A DNA stretch of 64,000 bases from Roseiarcus sp963776665 (GCA_963776665.1 CAVZNQ010000027.1:32652-96651); one strand, 5' to 3'; positions 26,177 to 36,127 are shown, counted from the stretch's first letter. A program made the numbers and translations. The notes: generated from the letters alone by a model not told the origin.

Positions 26177-26804
26177 TCAGTAGATTCGATAGATCTTGCC
26201 GGTCTCCAACCCCTCGATGCTGCGGCTGAACCCGCGCGCTGCACGGGCGACTGGAACGGGATCGAAGCCGCGAAAGAACGGGCCGTAGGCGTCCATCGCT
26301 TCTTCGAACACACCTGGGCTGACGAGGTTGATGCGGATGCCGCGCGGCATCTCGATCGCCGACCCCATTACGAAGCCTGCGAGCGCGCCGCCGACCATGC
26401 TGCCCGACGATCCCGCCGCGATCGGCGCGTCCCCGAGAACGCCGGAGATGAGGGTGATCGAGCCGCCATCCTTGAGATGATCGCGGGCTGAGAGCGCAAG
26501 ATTAACCTGGCCCATCAGTTTGTTGACGAGACCAAGGCCATACTGCGACTGCGCGATCGGCGCGGATTTGAACTCCGACAGCGGCAAGAAATTGAAAGTC
26601 CCGGCGGCGCAGGCGACCGCATCGAGCGGCCCCGCCGCTTTGATGCCCGCCTCGATGCTGGCGGGGTCGGCGATGTCGATGCGGATGTCGCCCGTCTTTG
26701 ATCCCGCGGAGATGACGTCGTGGCGAGGCGAAAGCTCGGCTGACGACCGCGCGCCCCAGAACGCCGCTCGCGCCGACGAGGAGAATGCGAAGACGAGCGG
26801 ACAT
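26177..26804 (-). CDS. Short SDR-like reductase, frameshifted
   Basis: An ATG at 26804 gives SARLRILLVGASGVLGRAVV, a Rossmann start. Near 26741 the frame shifts by +1, and the other frame continues ELSPRHDVISAGSKTGDIRI to the end (FEEAMDAYGPFFRGFDPVPV). The corrected protein has about 208 residues. The later ISGVLGDAPIAAGSSGSMV and MPRGIRINLVSPGVFEEA match small atypical SDRs without a clear Tyr-Lys pair. The role is unknown. Confidence 0.7.
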
Positions 26805-26972
26805 GGGATTGACCTCAATTTTCGCGGCGGAAGCGGGCGAAGGCGGTCACCGGGGCGGCGGAGCCTATCGGATCGGGGGCCGCTGCGCCAGCCGGCCTGA
26901 GCCCGGTGGCGCCGGCCCGATATCGCGGGCTATAAGGCGCGCATTCGCTTTCAGACCCGCGGAGGCACGTTC

Positions 26973-27953
26973 ATGGTCCGGCTCGACGACAAGCTCGCGC
27001 GAATCCGCGCCGGCGCCTACCGCCGCTCGGACTTCATCATCGCCGACGCCAAGGATCCCGACATGGGCCCTGGGCTGCACGCGGTCGGGCCGGCGCGGGG
27101 CGGGGGCGGCGCGCGGTTCGCGACAAGGGCGGAATTTCTCGATTCGATTGCGGCGATCCTCAAACAGGACGTCGTCGACATCATGCTGACCTCGGCTTCG
27201 AACCTCGAGCAGCTCGCCAAGCGCGAGGCCTTCGCCGGGACCGGGGTCAAACCCGCGATCCGCGCCAACGACACCACAGACATCTGGCGCCATCGCGGCG
27301 GGACTTTTCATCACGCGCCGTCGCGGCCGTTCCGCACCGCTTCGCTCGCGCACGCCAGGCAGTTCACCGACCTCGGGCTCTATTCGATCACCTTCACCAA
27401 CGACATCGACGCGGATATCGCCTCGCTCGAAGCGTTCAGGGACTTTCGCGCCGACGCCGCCTTGAACGGCTTCTCGTATTTCCTCGAGGTCTTCAATCCC
27501 AACGTCGAGCGGGGTCTGAGCGCGGAGGCGATCCCCGAGTTCGTCAACGACGCGATCGTCCGCTGTCTCGCCGGCCTTACCGAGGCCGAGCGGCCGAAAT
27601 TCCTCAAGATCGCCTACAACGGGCCGAGAGCGCTTGAAGAGCTGGCGTCGTTCGACCCGGGGCTGGTCGTCGGCGTCCTCGGCGGCGGCGCCGGCACGGC
27701 GCGCGACTGTTTCGAGCTCATCCATCAGGCGGAAAAGTATGGCGCGCGGGTCGCGCTGTTCGGGCGAAAGATCAATCTCGCCGAATTGCCGCTCGACATG
27801 GTGCGTCTCATGCGCGCCGTCGCCGACGGCGCCCTGACCCCGCTCGAGGCGGTCAAGGATTATCACGCGGCGCTTCAAAAAAAGGGCCTGAAGGCGGTCC
27901 GCGGACTCGCCGCCGACAGCGCGATCACCGAATCCGTTCTCCTGGCCGCCTGA
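26973..27953 (+). CDS. Aldolase-like beta/alpha-barrel protein, function unknown
   Basis: 326 residues. The second half resembles class I aldolase barrels: a lysine on a strand in KFLKIAYNGPRALEEL, where DeoC and LacD relatives form a Schiff base, then a phosphate-site-like VVGVLGGGAGTARDCFELI and ALFGRKINLAELPLDMVRLM. An RBS (GGAGG) lies seven bases before ATG 26973. The stop is three bases from the PfkB kinase start, so the pair is an operon. The Schiff-base role is inference from motif position only. Confidence 0.65.
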   Translation: MVRLDDKLARIRAGAYRRSDFIIADAKDPDMGPGLHAVGPARGGGGARFATRAEFLDSIAAILKQDVVDIMLTSASNLEQLAKREAFAGTGVKPAIRANDTTDIWRHRGGTFHHAPSRPFRTASLAHARQFTDLGLYSITFTNDIDADIASLEAFRDFRADAALNGFSYFLEVFNPNVERGLSAEAIPEFVNDAIVRCLAGLTEAERPKFLKIAYNGPRALEELASFDPGLVVGVLGGGAGTARDCFELIHQAEKYGARVALFGRKINLAELPLDMVRLMRAVADGALTPLEAVKDYHAALQKKGLKAVRGLAADSAITESVLLAA

Positions 27954-27956
27954 TCG

Positions 27957-28989
27957 ATGAGCGAACGGCGGGGCGTGGTGTCGGCTGGCACCTTTTGCGT
28001 CGATTTCAACAAGTCGATCGTTCGCTGGCCGGAAGAAGACACGTCCAACGAAGTTCTCGCGATCGACCGCCAAAACGGCGGGTCCGGCTCGAACATGGCG
28101 TTCGACCTCAAGCGCCTCGATCCAGACTTTCCCGTCGAGGCGATGGGGGTGGTCGGCGATGACGACCTTGGGCGCTTTCTCTTCGATGAATGCGACGCGC
28201 GCGGCATAAACCGCGATGCGCTCCGCGCGCTGCCGGGCGGCGCGACGATGAGCGTCGACGCTTTCAACGTCGCGTCCAACGGCCGGCGCACTCACTTCTA
28301 TCACCAGGGCGTCGCCGCCGAAATGACGCCAAATCATTTCGATTTCTCGCGGACGGGGGCGAGAATTCTGCATCTCGGCCTGCCGGGGGCGCACAAGGCG
28401 ATGGACCGGCCGTGGCATGACGACGCCAACGGCTGGGTCGCGGTGCTGCGAAAGGCGCGCGCCGCGGGGCTTGCCGCCAATCTCGAATTGATGACCACCC
28501 GGGCCGACCGGCTTGCCGAGCTTGGCCGCCCCTGCCTGCCCCATCTCGATTGGCTCATCGTCAATGACTACGAGATCGGCGCTCTTGCCGGGCAGGAGAC
28601 GCGGCGCGCGGACGGCTCGACCGACGTAGCCGCGGTCGCGCGCGCGATCGACGAGACGCTCGCGCTCGGCGCGATGCGTTGGGCGGCGGCTCACTTTCCG
28701 GAGGGCGCGGTCGTCGGCGGGCGCGACGGATCGCGCGTCGCGCTTGGCTCGGTCGCCCTCCCGGCGAGCGCCATTGTCGGCGCCAACGGGGCGGGGGACG
28801 CCTTCGCCGCCGGCATGCTGTACGGGCTGCACGAGCGCTGGCCGATCGCGAAATGCCTCGAGCTTGGCCATGCCTGCGCCGCAGCGTCGATGCGCGCCAT
28901 GTCGACGACGGCCGGAGTTGCCACCGTCGCCGAATGCTCTGGCTCTGGCGAAACGATGGGGGTTTCGGCCTCTGGTCCTGAACCTCTGA
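27957..28989 (+). CDS. PfkB-family sugar kinase, frameshifted near the C-terminus
   Basis: The main frame shows IDRQNGGSGSNMAFDLKRL at the substrate lid, NDYEIGALAG, and the ATP/anion-hole motif IVGANGAGDAFAAGMLYGLH. Near 28938 a +1 shift occurs. The corrected frame ends ALALAKRWGFRPLVLNL with a stop at 28987-28989, giving about 344 residues; uncorrected translation runs into the next gene. It phosphorylates an unknown sugar or nucleoside and is coupled to the barrel gene. Confidence 0.8.
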
Positions 28990-29037
28990 ACGAACGCTCT
29001 GATTCCCGGGGCGTCGATCGAAAGGAATCATCCGAGC

Positions 29038-29646
29038 GTGGCGCCCTTTCCCCATCGCTTGATCTTCTTGCGCCACGGCGAAACGGCGTACAACGCCGAG
29101 AACCGACTGCAAGGGCAACTCGACATCCCCCTCAACGCGCGCGGGCGCGAGCAGGCGCGGTCGGTCGGTCGAACGCTTCGATCGCGGATCGGCGCCGAGA
29201 TCGAGCAACTGGAGGCGGCGGGCGCTTTCGTCGCTTCGCCGCTCCTGCGGGCGCGCGAGACGATGGAGATCGCCCGGGACGGGATGGACCTCTCGCCCGG
29301 CGGCTACCGGCTCGACGCGCGGCTCATGGAACTCAGCTTCGGCGCCTGGGAGGGCATGCGCTGGCCGGAAATCGAGGCCCGCGACCCCAGGGCTGTCAAG
29401 GCGCGCAACAGCGACAAATGGATCTACGCGCCGCCCGGCGGCGAAAGCTACGCGACGCTGGCCGGGCGGCTGCGCCCATGGCTGGACGGGCTGACGGCGG
29501 ACGCGTTCGTGGTCGCACATGGCGGCGCCGCGCGGGCCTTGATGGCGCTCATCGCTGGCGTGGCGCCGGCGAAGGCGGCCGAGGCGCCGATCGCCCAAGG
29601 CCGCGCGCTGTGCTTCGAGAATGGGGGTTGTCGCTGGATCGTTTGA
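29038..29646 (+). CDS. Histidine phosphatase family protein (RHG motif)
   Basis: 202 residues. LIFLRHGETAYNAENRLQGQ carries the phospho-accepting His in the RHGET motif, SPLLRARETMEIA the second Arg, FGAWEGM the acid and VVAHGGAARALMAL the second His. Small enzymes of this type remove phosphate from sugar phosphates, phosphoglycerate or cobalamin intermediates. The GTG at 29038 follows AAGGA. It is 48 bases from the corrected kinase end, so it probably belongs to the same transcript. Confidence 0.83.
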   Translation: MAPFPHRLIFLRHGETAYNAENRLQGQLDIPLNARGREQARSVGRTLRSRIGAEIEQLEAAGAFVASPLLRARETMEIARDGMDLSPGGYRLDARLMELSFGAWEGMRWPEIEARDPRAVKARNSDKWIYAPPGGESYATLAGRLRPWLDGLTADAFVVAHGGAARALMALIAGVAPAKAAEAPIAQGRALCFENGGCRWIV

Positions 29647-29731
29647 AAGCGCCGCGACTGCGCCCCAGTCCCCGTCGCGCGCGGTCTTCATCGTTTCGGC
29701 GGCGATGATGGTCGCGCTCGCTCCGCGAGGC

Positions 29732-30223
29732 TTACGCCGCCTTCTTGTTGATGCTCGAGGTCGCGAGCTTGCTGAGCAGCTGGTCCGTCTTGATCTCTTC
29801 CTGCAGCGTCTCGTCGAGGAGCTTTGCAGCGTCGTTGAGTTCGAGCTGCTGCGCCCAGCTTTTGAGCGTGCCGTACCGCGCAATCTCATAGTGCTCGACC
29901 GCCTGCGCCGAAGACGCAAGGCCGGCGTCGAGCGCCTCCGCCCCTTTGAACTCCTCCATGATTTCCTTCGCTTCGTCGATGATGCCGAGGATCGCCTCGC
30001 AGGTCTTGCCGCGCGCCGGCCGGCCGATAAGTTCGAACACCTGATTGAGGCGTTCGACGTGACCTTCCGTCTGCTCACGATGGGTCTCGAAAGCCTGCTT
30101 GAGTTCGGGGGACGCCGCTTCGCGGGCCATCTTGGGCAAGGCGCGCAAGATCTGCTTCTCAGCGAAGTAGATATCCTTTAGGGTCTCGGCGAACAATTCC
30201 TTGAGGTTCTTATCGTTTTGCAT
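29732..30223 (-). CDS. Ferritin-like DUF892 protein (YciF family)
   Basis: 163 residues of four-helix ferritin-like fold. LKELFAETLKDIYFAEKQIL is the YciF-type N-terminus, with REQTEGHVERLNQVFELIG and SAQAVEHYEIARYGTLKSWA on later helices carrying the Glu/His residues that may bind two metals. The family is linked to stress responses. ATG 30223 has AGGAG six bases upstream. It is convergent with the phosphatase gene. Confidence 0.88.
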   Translation of the reverse strand: MQNDKNLKELFAETLKDIYFAEKQILRALPKMAREAASPELKQAFETHREQTEGHVERLNQVFELIGRPARGKTCEAILGIIDEAKEIMEEFKGAEALDAGLASSAQAVEHYEIARYGTLKSWAQQLELNDAAKLLDETLQEEIKTDQLLSKLATSSINKKAA

Positions 30224-30457
30224 GGCGGGCTCCTGGCCGTTGACGATGTTCAAGAACAAGCTCGGGCTTACTATGTTCCCGTGCATCCGGGCGGGTTGCT
30301 GGATTCGATCTCCGAAACAACGGGAGCCGCCGGGAGTTGACGCCCGTATGGATGGCCGCGGCGCCTGCCCGCCGCGGCGCTCGGCGGCCGCCGCTTGCGT
30401 ATGACGCCCGCGAGCGCGACAATCGCTTCAAGGGAACCTGCCGGAGGAGGCTCGTCC

Positions 30458-31411
30458 ATGACCAGTAAGCTCGAGCAGTTGCGCGCCATGACCACCGTCG
30501 TCTCGGATACCGGCGACATGGAGTCGATCCGCGCCTTCAAGCCGACCGACGCCACGACAAATCCGTCGCTGATTTTGAAGGCCTCGGAAATGCCTGCCTA
30601 CGCGCGGCTCGTCGACGAGGCGATTGTCTGGGGGGGCAAGCGAGGCGCTTCGGTCAGCGAAGTGACGGACCGCATTGCGGTGAATTTCGGCTCCGAGCTG
30701 ACGAAGATCGTACCGGGGCGGGTGTCGACTGAAGTCGACGCCGATCTTTCTTTCGACACCGAGGGCATGGTCGCCAAGGCGAAATCGCTTATCGCGGCGT
30801 ACAAGGAGCGTGGGGTCAGCCACGACCACATCCTCATCAAGCTCGCTTCGACCTGGGAAGGGGTGCAGGCGGCGCGACGCCTGCAGGCGGAAGGCATCGA
30901 CTGCAACATGACGCTCGCCTTCTCGCTCGCCCAGGCGATCGCGGCGGGAGACGCGAAGGCGTTCCTTCTGTCGCCCTTCGTCGGGCGCATCTTCGACTGG
31001 CATGTGAAAGCCGGCGGTGGACCCTACACGCCCGAAACTGATCCCGGCGTGCATTCGGTCCGCACGATCTACGCCTATTACAAGACCTACGGCGTCAAGA
31101 CGGTGGTCATGGGCGCGTCGTTCCGCAATACGGGCGAGATCGAGGCTCTCGCCGGCTGCGACCGGCTCACGATCTCGCCCCAGCTGCTCGACGCGCTATC
31201 GAAGGACGAGGGCGTGCTCACGCGGCACCTCGACCCGGCCCACCCCGGACCGGCCCCGGCCAAGGTGGCGATGGACGAGAAGACCTTCCGCTGGATGCTC
31301 AATGAGGACCAGATGGCGACCGAGAAGCTGTCCGACGGCATCCGCCTATTCGCCCACGATCTGAATACGCTGCGGACGATGGTGCGGCAGCGGCTGGCGA
31401 AGGCGGCGTGA
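30458..31411 (+). CDS. tal: Transaldolase
   Basis: 317 residues, the TalB-type length. TDATTNPSLILKAS is the N-terminal signature, HDHILIKLASTWEG contains the Schiff-base lysine, and SPFVGRIFDWHVKAG follows. It transfers a dihydroxyacetone unit between sugar phosphates in the pentose phosphate pathway. A strong GGAGGAGG lies before ATG 30458. It follows the barrel/kinase/phosphatase genes across one divergent gene, which hints at a shared sugar-phosphate theme. Confidence 0.95.
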   Translation: MTSKLEQLRAMTTVVSDTGDMESIRAFKPTDATTNPSLILKASEMPAYARLVDEAIVWGGKRGASVSEVTDRIAVNFGSELTKIVPGRVSTEVDADLSFDTEGMVAKAKSLIAAYKERGVSHDHILIKLASTWEGVQAARRLQAEGIDCNMTLAFSLAQAIAAGDAKAFLLSPFVGRIFDWHVKAGGGPYTPETDPGVHSVRTIYAYYKTYGVKTVVMGASFRNTGEIEALAGCDRLTISPQLLDALSKDEGVLTRHLDPAHPGPAPAKVAMDEKTFRWMLNEDQMATEKLSDGIRLFAHDLNTLRTMVRQRLAKAA

Positions 31412-31476
31412 CGGCGCGCTGAGGGGCAGGCTCGCGGCGTTTCGGGGCGGGCCGTGATGATTCCTCGGCCCGCCCG

Positions 31477-32694
31477 ATGACGTCCGCGATCGAGGATGCC
31501 GAGCTCAGGTCAAGCAAGCCTGGTTCGCCCGTCGAAGTCCTTCGCGTCTTTCTCAAGCTTGGCTTGACCAGTTTCGGCGGGCCGATCGCGCATCTCGGCT
31601 ACTTCCGTCGTGAGTTCGTGGTTCGGCGCGGCTGGCTCAATGAGCGCGCCTATGCCGATCTCGTCGCGCTTTGCCAGTTCCTGCCCGGGCCTGCGAGCAG
31701 CCAGACCGGCTTCGCGATCGGGCTCGTGCGCGCCGGCTATCTCGGCGGCCTCGCCGCCTGGGCCGGGTTTACGCTACCGTCGGCGATCGCGATGACGCTC
31801 TTCGCTTATGGAGAAGGTGCGCTGAAAGGCGAGGGCGGCGACGGGCTCCTGCATGGCCTCAAGCTGGTCGCGGTCGCCATCGTCGCCCAGGCGGTTTTAG
31901 GGATGGCCCGGAGCCTTGCGCCCGACCGGCAGCGGGCGACGATCGCCGTCCTCTCGCTGATCCTGATGGCGTTCGCTCCGGCGGGCTGGGCGCAGGTCGC
32001 GGTCATCCTTCTCGGCGCTATCGCCGGACTCATCCTCTGCCGTCAGGACGGAAATGTCGCCGTCGCCGATGTCGTAGCGCCGATATCCCGGCGCATGGCG
32101 ATCGTTTCCGCCGGCCTATATTTGGCTCTGCTGGCGCTGTCGTTCTCCCCGGCGCGGTCTGGCGCGACCGCCCTCGCCGCCGCCTTCTATCGCTCGGGCG
32201 CGCTGGTGTTCGGCGGCGGCCATGTGGTGCTGCCGCTGCTTCGGACCGCTGTGGTCGATCCCGGCTGGGTCTCGGACAGCGCCTTTCTCGCCGGCTACGG
32301 CGCCGCCCAGGCGATGCCGGGGCCGCTATTCGCGTTCGCCGCCTATCTCGGCGCGGTCGCCGGGGTTCCGCCAGGCGGAGCGGCCGGGGCGGCGCTGGCG
32401 CTGGTTGCGATCTTTGCGCCCGGTCTCCTGCTGGTGATGGCGGTCCTTCCGTTCTGGAATGGCGTGCGTCAGCGCGCGAACGCGCGCGCGGCGATGGCCG
32501 GCGTCAACGCCGCCGTGGTCGGCCTGCTCGCCTCCGCGCTCTACGATCCCGTCTGGACGAGCGCGGTTCTAGGGCCGGCCGATTTCGCGATTGTGGCGGC
32601 CGGCTTTGTCGCCCTGATCGTCTGGCGCGCCCCGCCGATCCTCGTGGTCGTCGCCATCGCCGCCGCCGCGACCGGCCTAAGTCTCGTCGGCTGA
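31477..32694 (+). CDS. chrA: Chromate efflux transporter ChrA
   Basis: 405 residues with two homologous CHR halves. The first has FGGPIAHLGYFRREFV and LCQFLPGPASSQTGFAIG; the second has FGGGHVVLPLLRTAV and GYGAAQAMPGPLFAFAAYLG. This is the long, two-domain ChrA that expels chromate from the cytoplasm, though the natural substrate may be another oxyanion. It starts 65 bases after transaldolase. Confidence 0.9.
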   Translation: MTSAIEDAELRSSKPGSPVEVLRVFLKLGLTSFGGPIAHLGYFRREFVVRRGWLNERAYADLVALCQFLPGPASSQTGFAIGLVRAGYLGGLAAWAGFTLPSAIAMTLFAYGEGALKGEGGDGLLHGLKLVAVAIVAQAVLGMARSLAPDRQRATIAVLSLILMAFAPAGWAQVAVILLGAIAGLILCRQDGNVAVADVVAPISRRMAIVSAGLYLALLALSFSPARSGATALAAAFYRSGALVFGGGHVVLPLLRTAVVDPGWVSDSAFLAGYGAAQAMPGPLFAFAAYLGAVAGVPPGGAAGAALALVAIFAPGLLLVMAVLPFWNGVRQRANARAAMAGVNAAVVGLLASALYDPVWTSAVLGPADFAIVAAGFVALIVWRAPPILVVVAIAAAATGLSLVG

Positions 32695-32970
32695 GGGCGG
32701 GGGCGCGAGGGCGCGCCGGATTCAGCGCCCGCTCGACGGCGTCATTCGGACAGACGCCGATCGCGCGCGATCGTCCGGCAAGCCAAAACTTCCCGAACAA
32801 AAGCGCCTTGCCAAGAATGAAGCATTTTCACTTCATCGATTGTAGAGGTCTGCGAGCGAGTCTTGCAGGCAATTAGAGCCGGCCAGCGGTTCTCCATTGA
32901 GCATAACCTTGAGCGGCCTAGGTCAAAGAGTCGATACGGCTTCCCTTTGGTCAGCGAAAAGCTTGGTTCC

Positions 32971-34290
32971 ATGCAATATGCCATGACACAGTCCAATTAC
33001 GACTGGCGAACGCGCCTCGACAAACGATTCACCTCGTTGCGCGGCGGCGCGGCGTTGATCGTCATGCTGGCGCACTATCAGTATATCGGCTTTCTGCCCG
33101 GCGTCCCGGTCTTCAAATATTCCGGGCAATGCGGGCTGATGGTGTTTTTCTTTCTGTCGTCATTCCTGCTGAGTCATTCGCTGGCGACGGATCCGAACTG
33201 GATAGCCCGCCCGCATCTCTCTCTCATCACCTACTCGATCAACCGGATCTTCCGCATTTTCCCTCTGCTTTGCGCGGCGATCGCGCTGACATCCTGGAAC
33301 GTGTCGTCGTTCTTTCCTCCCTCCACCGCCTTTTGGGAGGCGCTCAGACTGTCGGCGACTCTGGGGCGCGCGCCGGGCGTCCTATGGACGATTCCGGTCG
33401 AATTGACGTTTTACGTCTACCTGCCCTTCATCCTTGCGCTGACACTGCTGGCGACGCGATCGCGTCTCGGCGCCTCGGCTCTTGCGTCGGCTTACCTCGC
33501 GTGGTGCATCGCCATCGCTCTGGCGCGGCATGACGGCGCCCCGGCTTCTCCGTGGATGACGCTCGGGTTCCACCACTACGCGAACTCGTTCGTCGGCGGC
33601 GTCCTCTTCTATGCGCTCATCGCCAACGGCCGCATCCGCTTTCCGTCCTCAGCCGGTTGTATCGCCGCGCTCGCGCCGCTCGCCTTCGTGCTGGCCCTGC
33701 CCTTTTGGTGGTTCACATTCTTCCGTCACGACCCGTGGATGGCGGAAATGGCCGCGCCGGGGGCATGGCAGTCGTATTACGACGCCGTCTTCCCGTTCGC
33801 GCCGCTCATCACCGGTGGGATCGTCTACGGCCTTCTCTATCCTTCGGACTCAGTGCTGTCGCGCGTCATGCAGTCCAGATTCCTGCGCAAAACCGGCGAA
33901 CTGAGCTTCGGCGTCTATCTCCTCCACATTCCGATGATCACTCTCATCGGATCGCGATACGGCGTCGGCCCGTTGCAGTTCTCGGCCGCCATCGCCGCGA
34001 CCTTTGCCGCTGCAGCCGCGCTTTCAGCGCTGGTCGAAAAGCCGGCCATCGCCTTCGGCCGCGAGCTTGGCCTTTGGGTTCTCGGCGCAAGGGCCGGGGC
34101 GCTATCCGCGTCCGGCGACCCGCGCGACGCCGACCCGTTCGGGCGAGGGGGCCGGCTGTCGGCGATCCAGCCGGCTCATTTCGATATTGTCGAGGAACTG
34201 CCGCGCGCTCTCCCTCCAGGTGAAGCGCAGGGAATGCTCGCGCGCGTTCTCTCGCGGGATGGTCAGCGCCTTGAGGCAGGCCGCCCTTAG
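32971..34290 (+). CDS. Acyltransferase 3 family membrane protein
   Basis: About 440 residues with ten or so membrane helices. The N-terminal RFTSLRGGAALIVMLAHYQY carries the conserved Arg and His of the family, and GELSFGVYLLHIPMI is the late signature. Such enzymes O-acetylate surface polysaccharides or lipids. The family normally ends near VEKPAIAFGREL. Here translation continues and overlaps the 3' end of the opposing glycosyltransferase by 189 bases. ATG 32971 was chosen; the frame is open to 32863. Confidence 0.82.
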   Translation: MQYAMTQSNYDWRTRLDKRFTSLRGGAALIVMLAHYQYIGFLPGVPVFKYSGQCGLMVFFFLSSFLLSHSLATDPNWIARPHLSLITYSINRIFRIFPLLCAAIALTSWNVSSFFPPSTAFWEALRLSATLGRAPGVLWTIPVELTFYVYLPFILALTLLATRSRLGASALASAYLAWCIAIALARHDGAPASPWMTLGFHHYANSFVGGVLFYALIANGRIRFPSSAGCIAALAPLAFVLALPFWWFTFFRHDPWMAEMAAPGAWQSYYDAVFPFAPLITGGIVYGLLYPSDSVLSRVMQSRFLRKTGELSFGVYLLHIPMITLIGSRYGVGPLQFSAAIAATFAAAAALSALVEKPAIAFGRELGLWVLGARAGALSASGDPRDADPFGRGGRLSAIQPAHFDIVEELPRALPPGEAQGMLARVLSRDGQRLEAGRP

Positions 34291-35163
34291 GTCCTCGTCG
34301 AGCACGCCCGCGCCGGGGGCCACGACGTCGATCGGTCCGGGCGCGGGAAAAGCCGCAACCGGCAGGCCGCTCGCCATCGCCTCGATCAGCACGATCCCGA
34401 ACGTGTCGGTCCGCGAGGGAAAGACGAACACGTCGGCGCTGGCGTAGATGTCGGCGAGCGCTTCGCCGTACTTGGCGCCGAGAAAATGGGCGTGACGGTA
34501 GCGGCGCTCGAGGCTCCGGCGCGCCGGGCCGTCGCCGACAATCACCGTGGAGCCGGGCAGGTCCAGGCCGAGCAGGGCCTCGAGATTCTTTTCCACCGCC
34601 ACCCGCCCGACCGAGAGAAAGATCGGCCGCGGCAGGTCGAGCGCGCGCCTGGTCCGCGGTCGGTAGAGGGTGTGGTTGACGCCGCGCGTCCACATCCTGA
34701 CCCGCGCGAAGCCGCGCCGGGTCAGATCGGCGCCGATAGTCGGCGTCGGGGCCATGACCGCGGCCGAGGGCGCGTGAAAAGCGCGCAGCCACGCATAGGT
34801 GAGGGATTCGGGCACACCGAACCGCGCCGAGACGTATTCGGGAAAGCGGGTGTGGTAGCTGGTGGTGAAAGTGCGTTTGCGCCGCAGACAATAGCGCCGC
34901 GTCAGCCAGCCGATGGGGCCTTCGGTGGCGATATGAATGTGGTCCGGCGCTGCCTCCTCGATCTGGCCGTCGATCCGCCAAAGGTTTGGGAGCGCCAGGC
35001 GAATCTCGGGGTAGGACGGCAAAGGGGCGGTCCACATGCCCTGAGGGGTGAGGAATTCGAATTCGGCGCCGAATTCGGCCGCCGCCTGGGTCATCCGCTC
35101 CAGGGTCGACACGACGCCGTTGACTTGAGGTCGCCAGGCGTCTGTCGCGATCAGGATGCGCAT
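34102..35163 (-). CDS. Glycosyltransferase, GT4 family
   Basis: 353 residues with a GT-B fold. The N-terminus RILIATDAWRPQVNGVVSTL and TSYHTRFPEYVSARFGVPE are typical of the alpha-mannosyltransferase and sulfoquinovosyl-type lipid glycosyltransferases. The donor-site motif is FVFPSRTDTFGIVLIEAMAS. It probably modifies a membrane lipid from the cytoplasmic side. Its ATG overlaps the stop of the phosphatase gene by one base (TGATG), so the two are translationally coupled. Confidence 0.86.
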   Translation of the reverse strand: MRILIATDAWRPQVNGVVSTLERMTQAAAEFGAEFEFLTPQGMWTAPLPSYPEIRLALPNLWRIDGQIEEAAPDHIHIATEGPIGWLTRRYCLRRKRTFTTSYHTRFPEYVSARFGVPESLTYAWLRAFHAPSAAVMAPTPTIGADLTRRGFARVRMWTRGVNHTLYRPRTRRALDLPRPIFLSVGRVAVEKNLEALLGLDLPGSTVIVGDGPARRSLERRYRHAHFLGAKYGEALADIYASADVFVFPSRTDTFGIVLIEAMASGLPVAAFPAPGPIDVVAPGAGVLDEDLRAACLKALTIPRENAREHSLRFTWRESARQFLDNIEMSRLDRRQPAPSPERVGVARVAGRG

Positions 35164-35993
35164 CACGCGGCTTCCGCTTGCGCCTCTTGCGCCGTTTCGT
35201 CCTCAAACGAGACGGGGTCCTCGACCCGAGGGGCGACTTCCAGGCGAGTCTTCCAGTGCAACACTTCGAACCGGCCATCCCAGTGCTCGACCACCAGCGA
35301 GCACGATTCGACGAAATCGCCGGTGTTGACATAGACCACGCCATCCAGGTCCCGGATGATCGGGTGATGGATATGGCCGCAGACCACGCCGTCGACGCCG
35401 CGCTTCCTGGCTTCGCCCGCAAGCTCGCGCTCGAACGACCCGATGAAGTTCACCGCGTTCTTGACCTTGAGCTTCGCCCAGGCCGAAAACGACCAGTATG
35501 GCAGGCCGAGCGCGCGGCGCGCGGCGTTGAAATGGGTGTTGACGAACAGCGCGAGATCGTAGGCCCAGTCGCCGAAGAACGCGAGCCACTTCGAGTGGCG
35601 GACGACCACGTCGAATTCGTCGCCGTGGATGACGAGGTAGCGCTTGCCATCGGCCGCGGCATGTATCGCCTGCCTCTTGATCTCGATGCCCCCGAAGGTC
35701 AACCCGAAGAACTGGCGGGCGAACTCGTCGTGGTTGCCGGGAACGAACACTATCCGCGCGCCGCGACGGACTTTGCGCAAGAGTTTCTGGACGACGTCGT
35801 TGTGGGTCTGCGGCCAGTACCAGCCGGAACGGAGGCGCCAGCCGTCGATGATGTCGCCGACTAGGTAGATCGTGTCAGCCTCGACATGGCGGAGCATATC
35901 CAGGATAAGGTGGGCCTGGCAGCCACGCGTTCCCAAGTGCAAATCCGATAGGAAAAGCGTCCGGTAACGGTGGATCTCTTGGGCCTTGGACAA
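35163..35993 (-). CDS. Calcineurin-like phosphoesterase, LpxH-related
   Basis: 276 residues with all metal-binding motifs of the fold: LFLSDLHLGTRG, LVGDIIDGW, VPGNHDE, VIHGDEFDVVV and VCGHIHHPIIRD. LpxH cleaves UDP-2,3-diacylglucosamine in lipid A synthesis. This longer branch is usually found beside a GT4 glycosyltransferase and may act on another nucleotide-linked or lipid phosphate. The TTG start at 35993 has GAGGAGG seven bases upstream, which overrides the open frame extending to 36227. Confidence 0.85.
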   Translation of the reverse strand: MSKAQEIHRYRTLFLSDLHLGTRGCQAHLILDMLRHVEADTIYLVGDIIDGWRLRSGWYWPQTHNDVVQKLLRKVRRGARIVFVPGNHDEFARQFFGLTFGGIEIKRQAIHAAADGKRYLVIHGDEFDVVVRHSKWLAFFGDWAYDLALFVNTHFNAARRALGLPYWSFSAWAKLKVKNAVNFIGSFERELAGEARKRGVDGVVCGHIHHPIIRDLDGVVYVNTGDFVESCSLVVEHWDGRFEVLHWKTRLEVAPRVEDPVSFEDETAQEAQAEAA

Positions 35994-36127
35994 TGGGCGG
36001 CCTCCTCGCAAGGGGGCGACGAACAAGAACTCTCTGCACAGATTCTCGTGTCGCTTCGATGACGCGGCGCACGCGAGGCGTTTATAGATGTCGCCCTTGG
36101 AAGTGTCGAGAGCGGGGGGCATGAGGG

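Noticed and set aside
26865..28871. 668-residue open frame on the minus strand over the barrel and PfkB genes
   Set aside because: Antisense shadow: Arg/Asp-rich with no family motif, while the plus strand carries clear kinase motifs.
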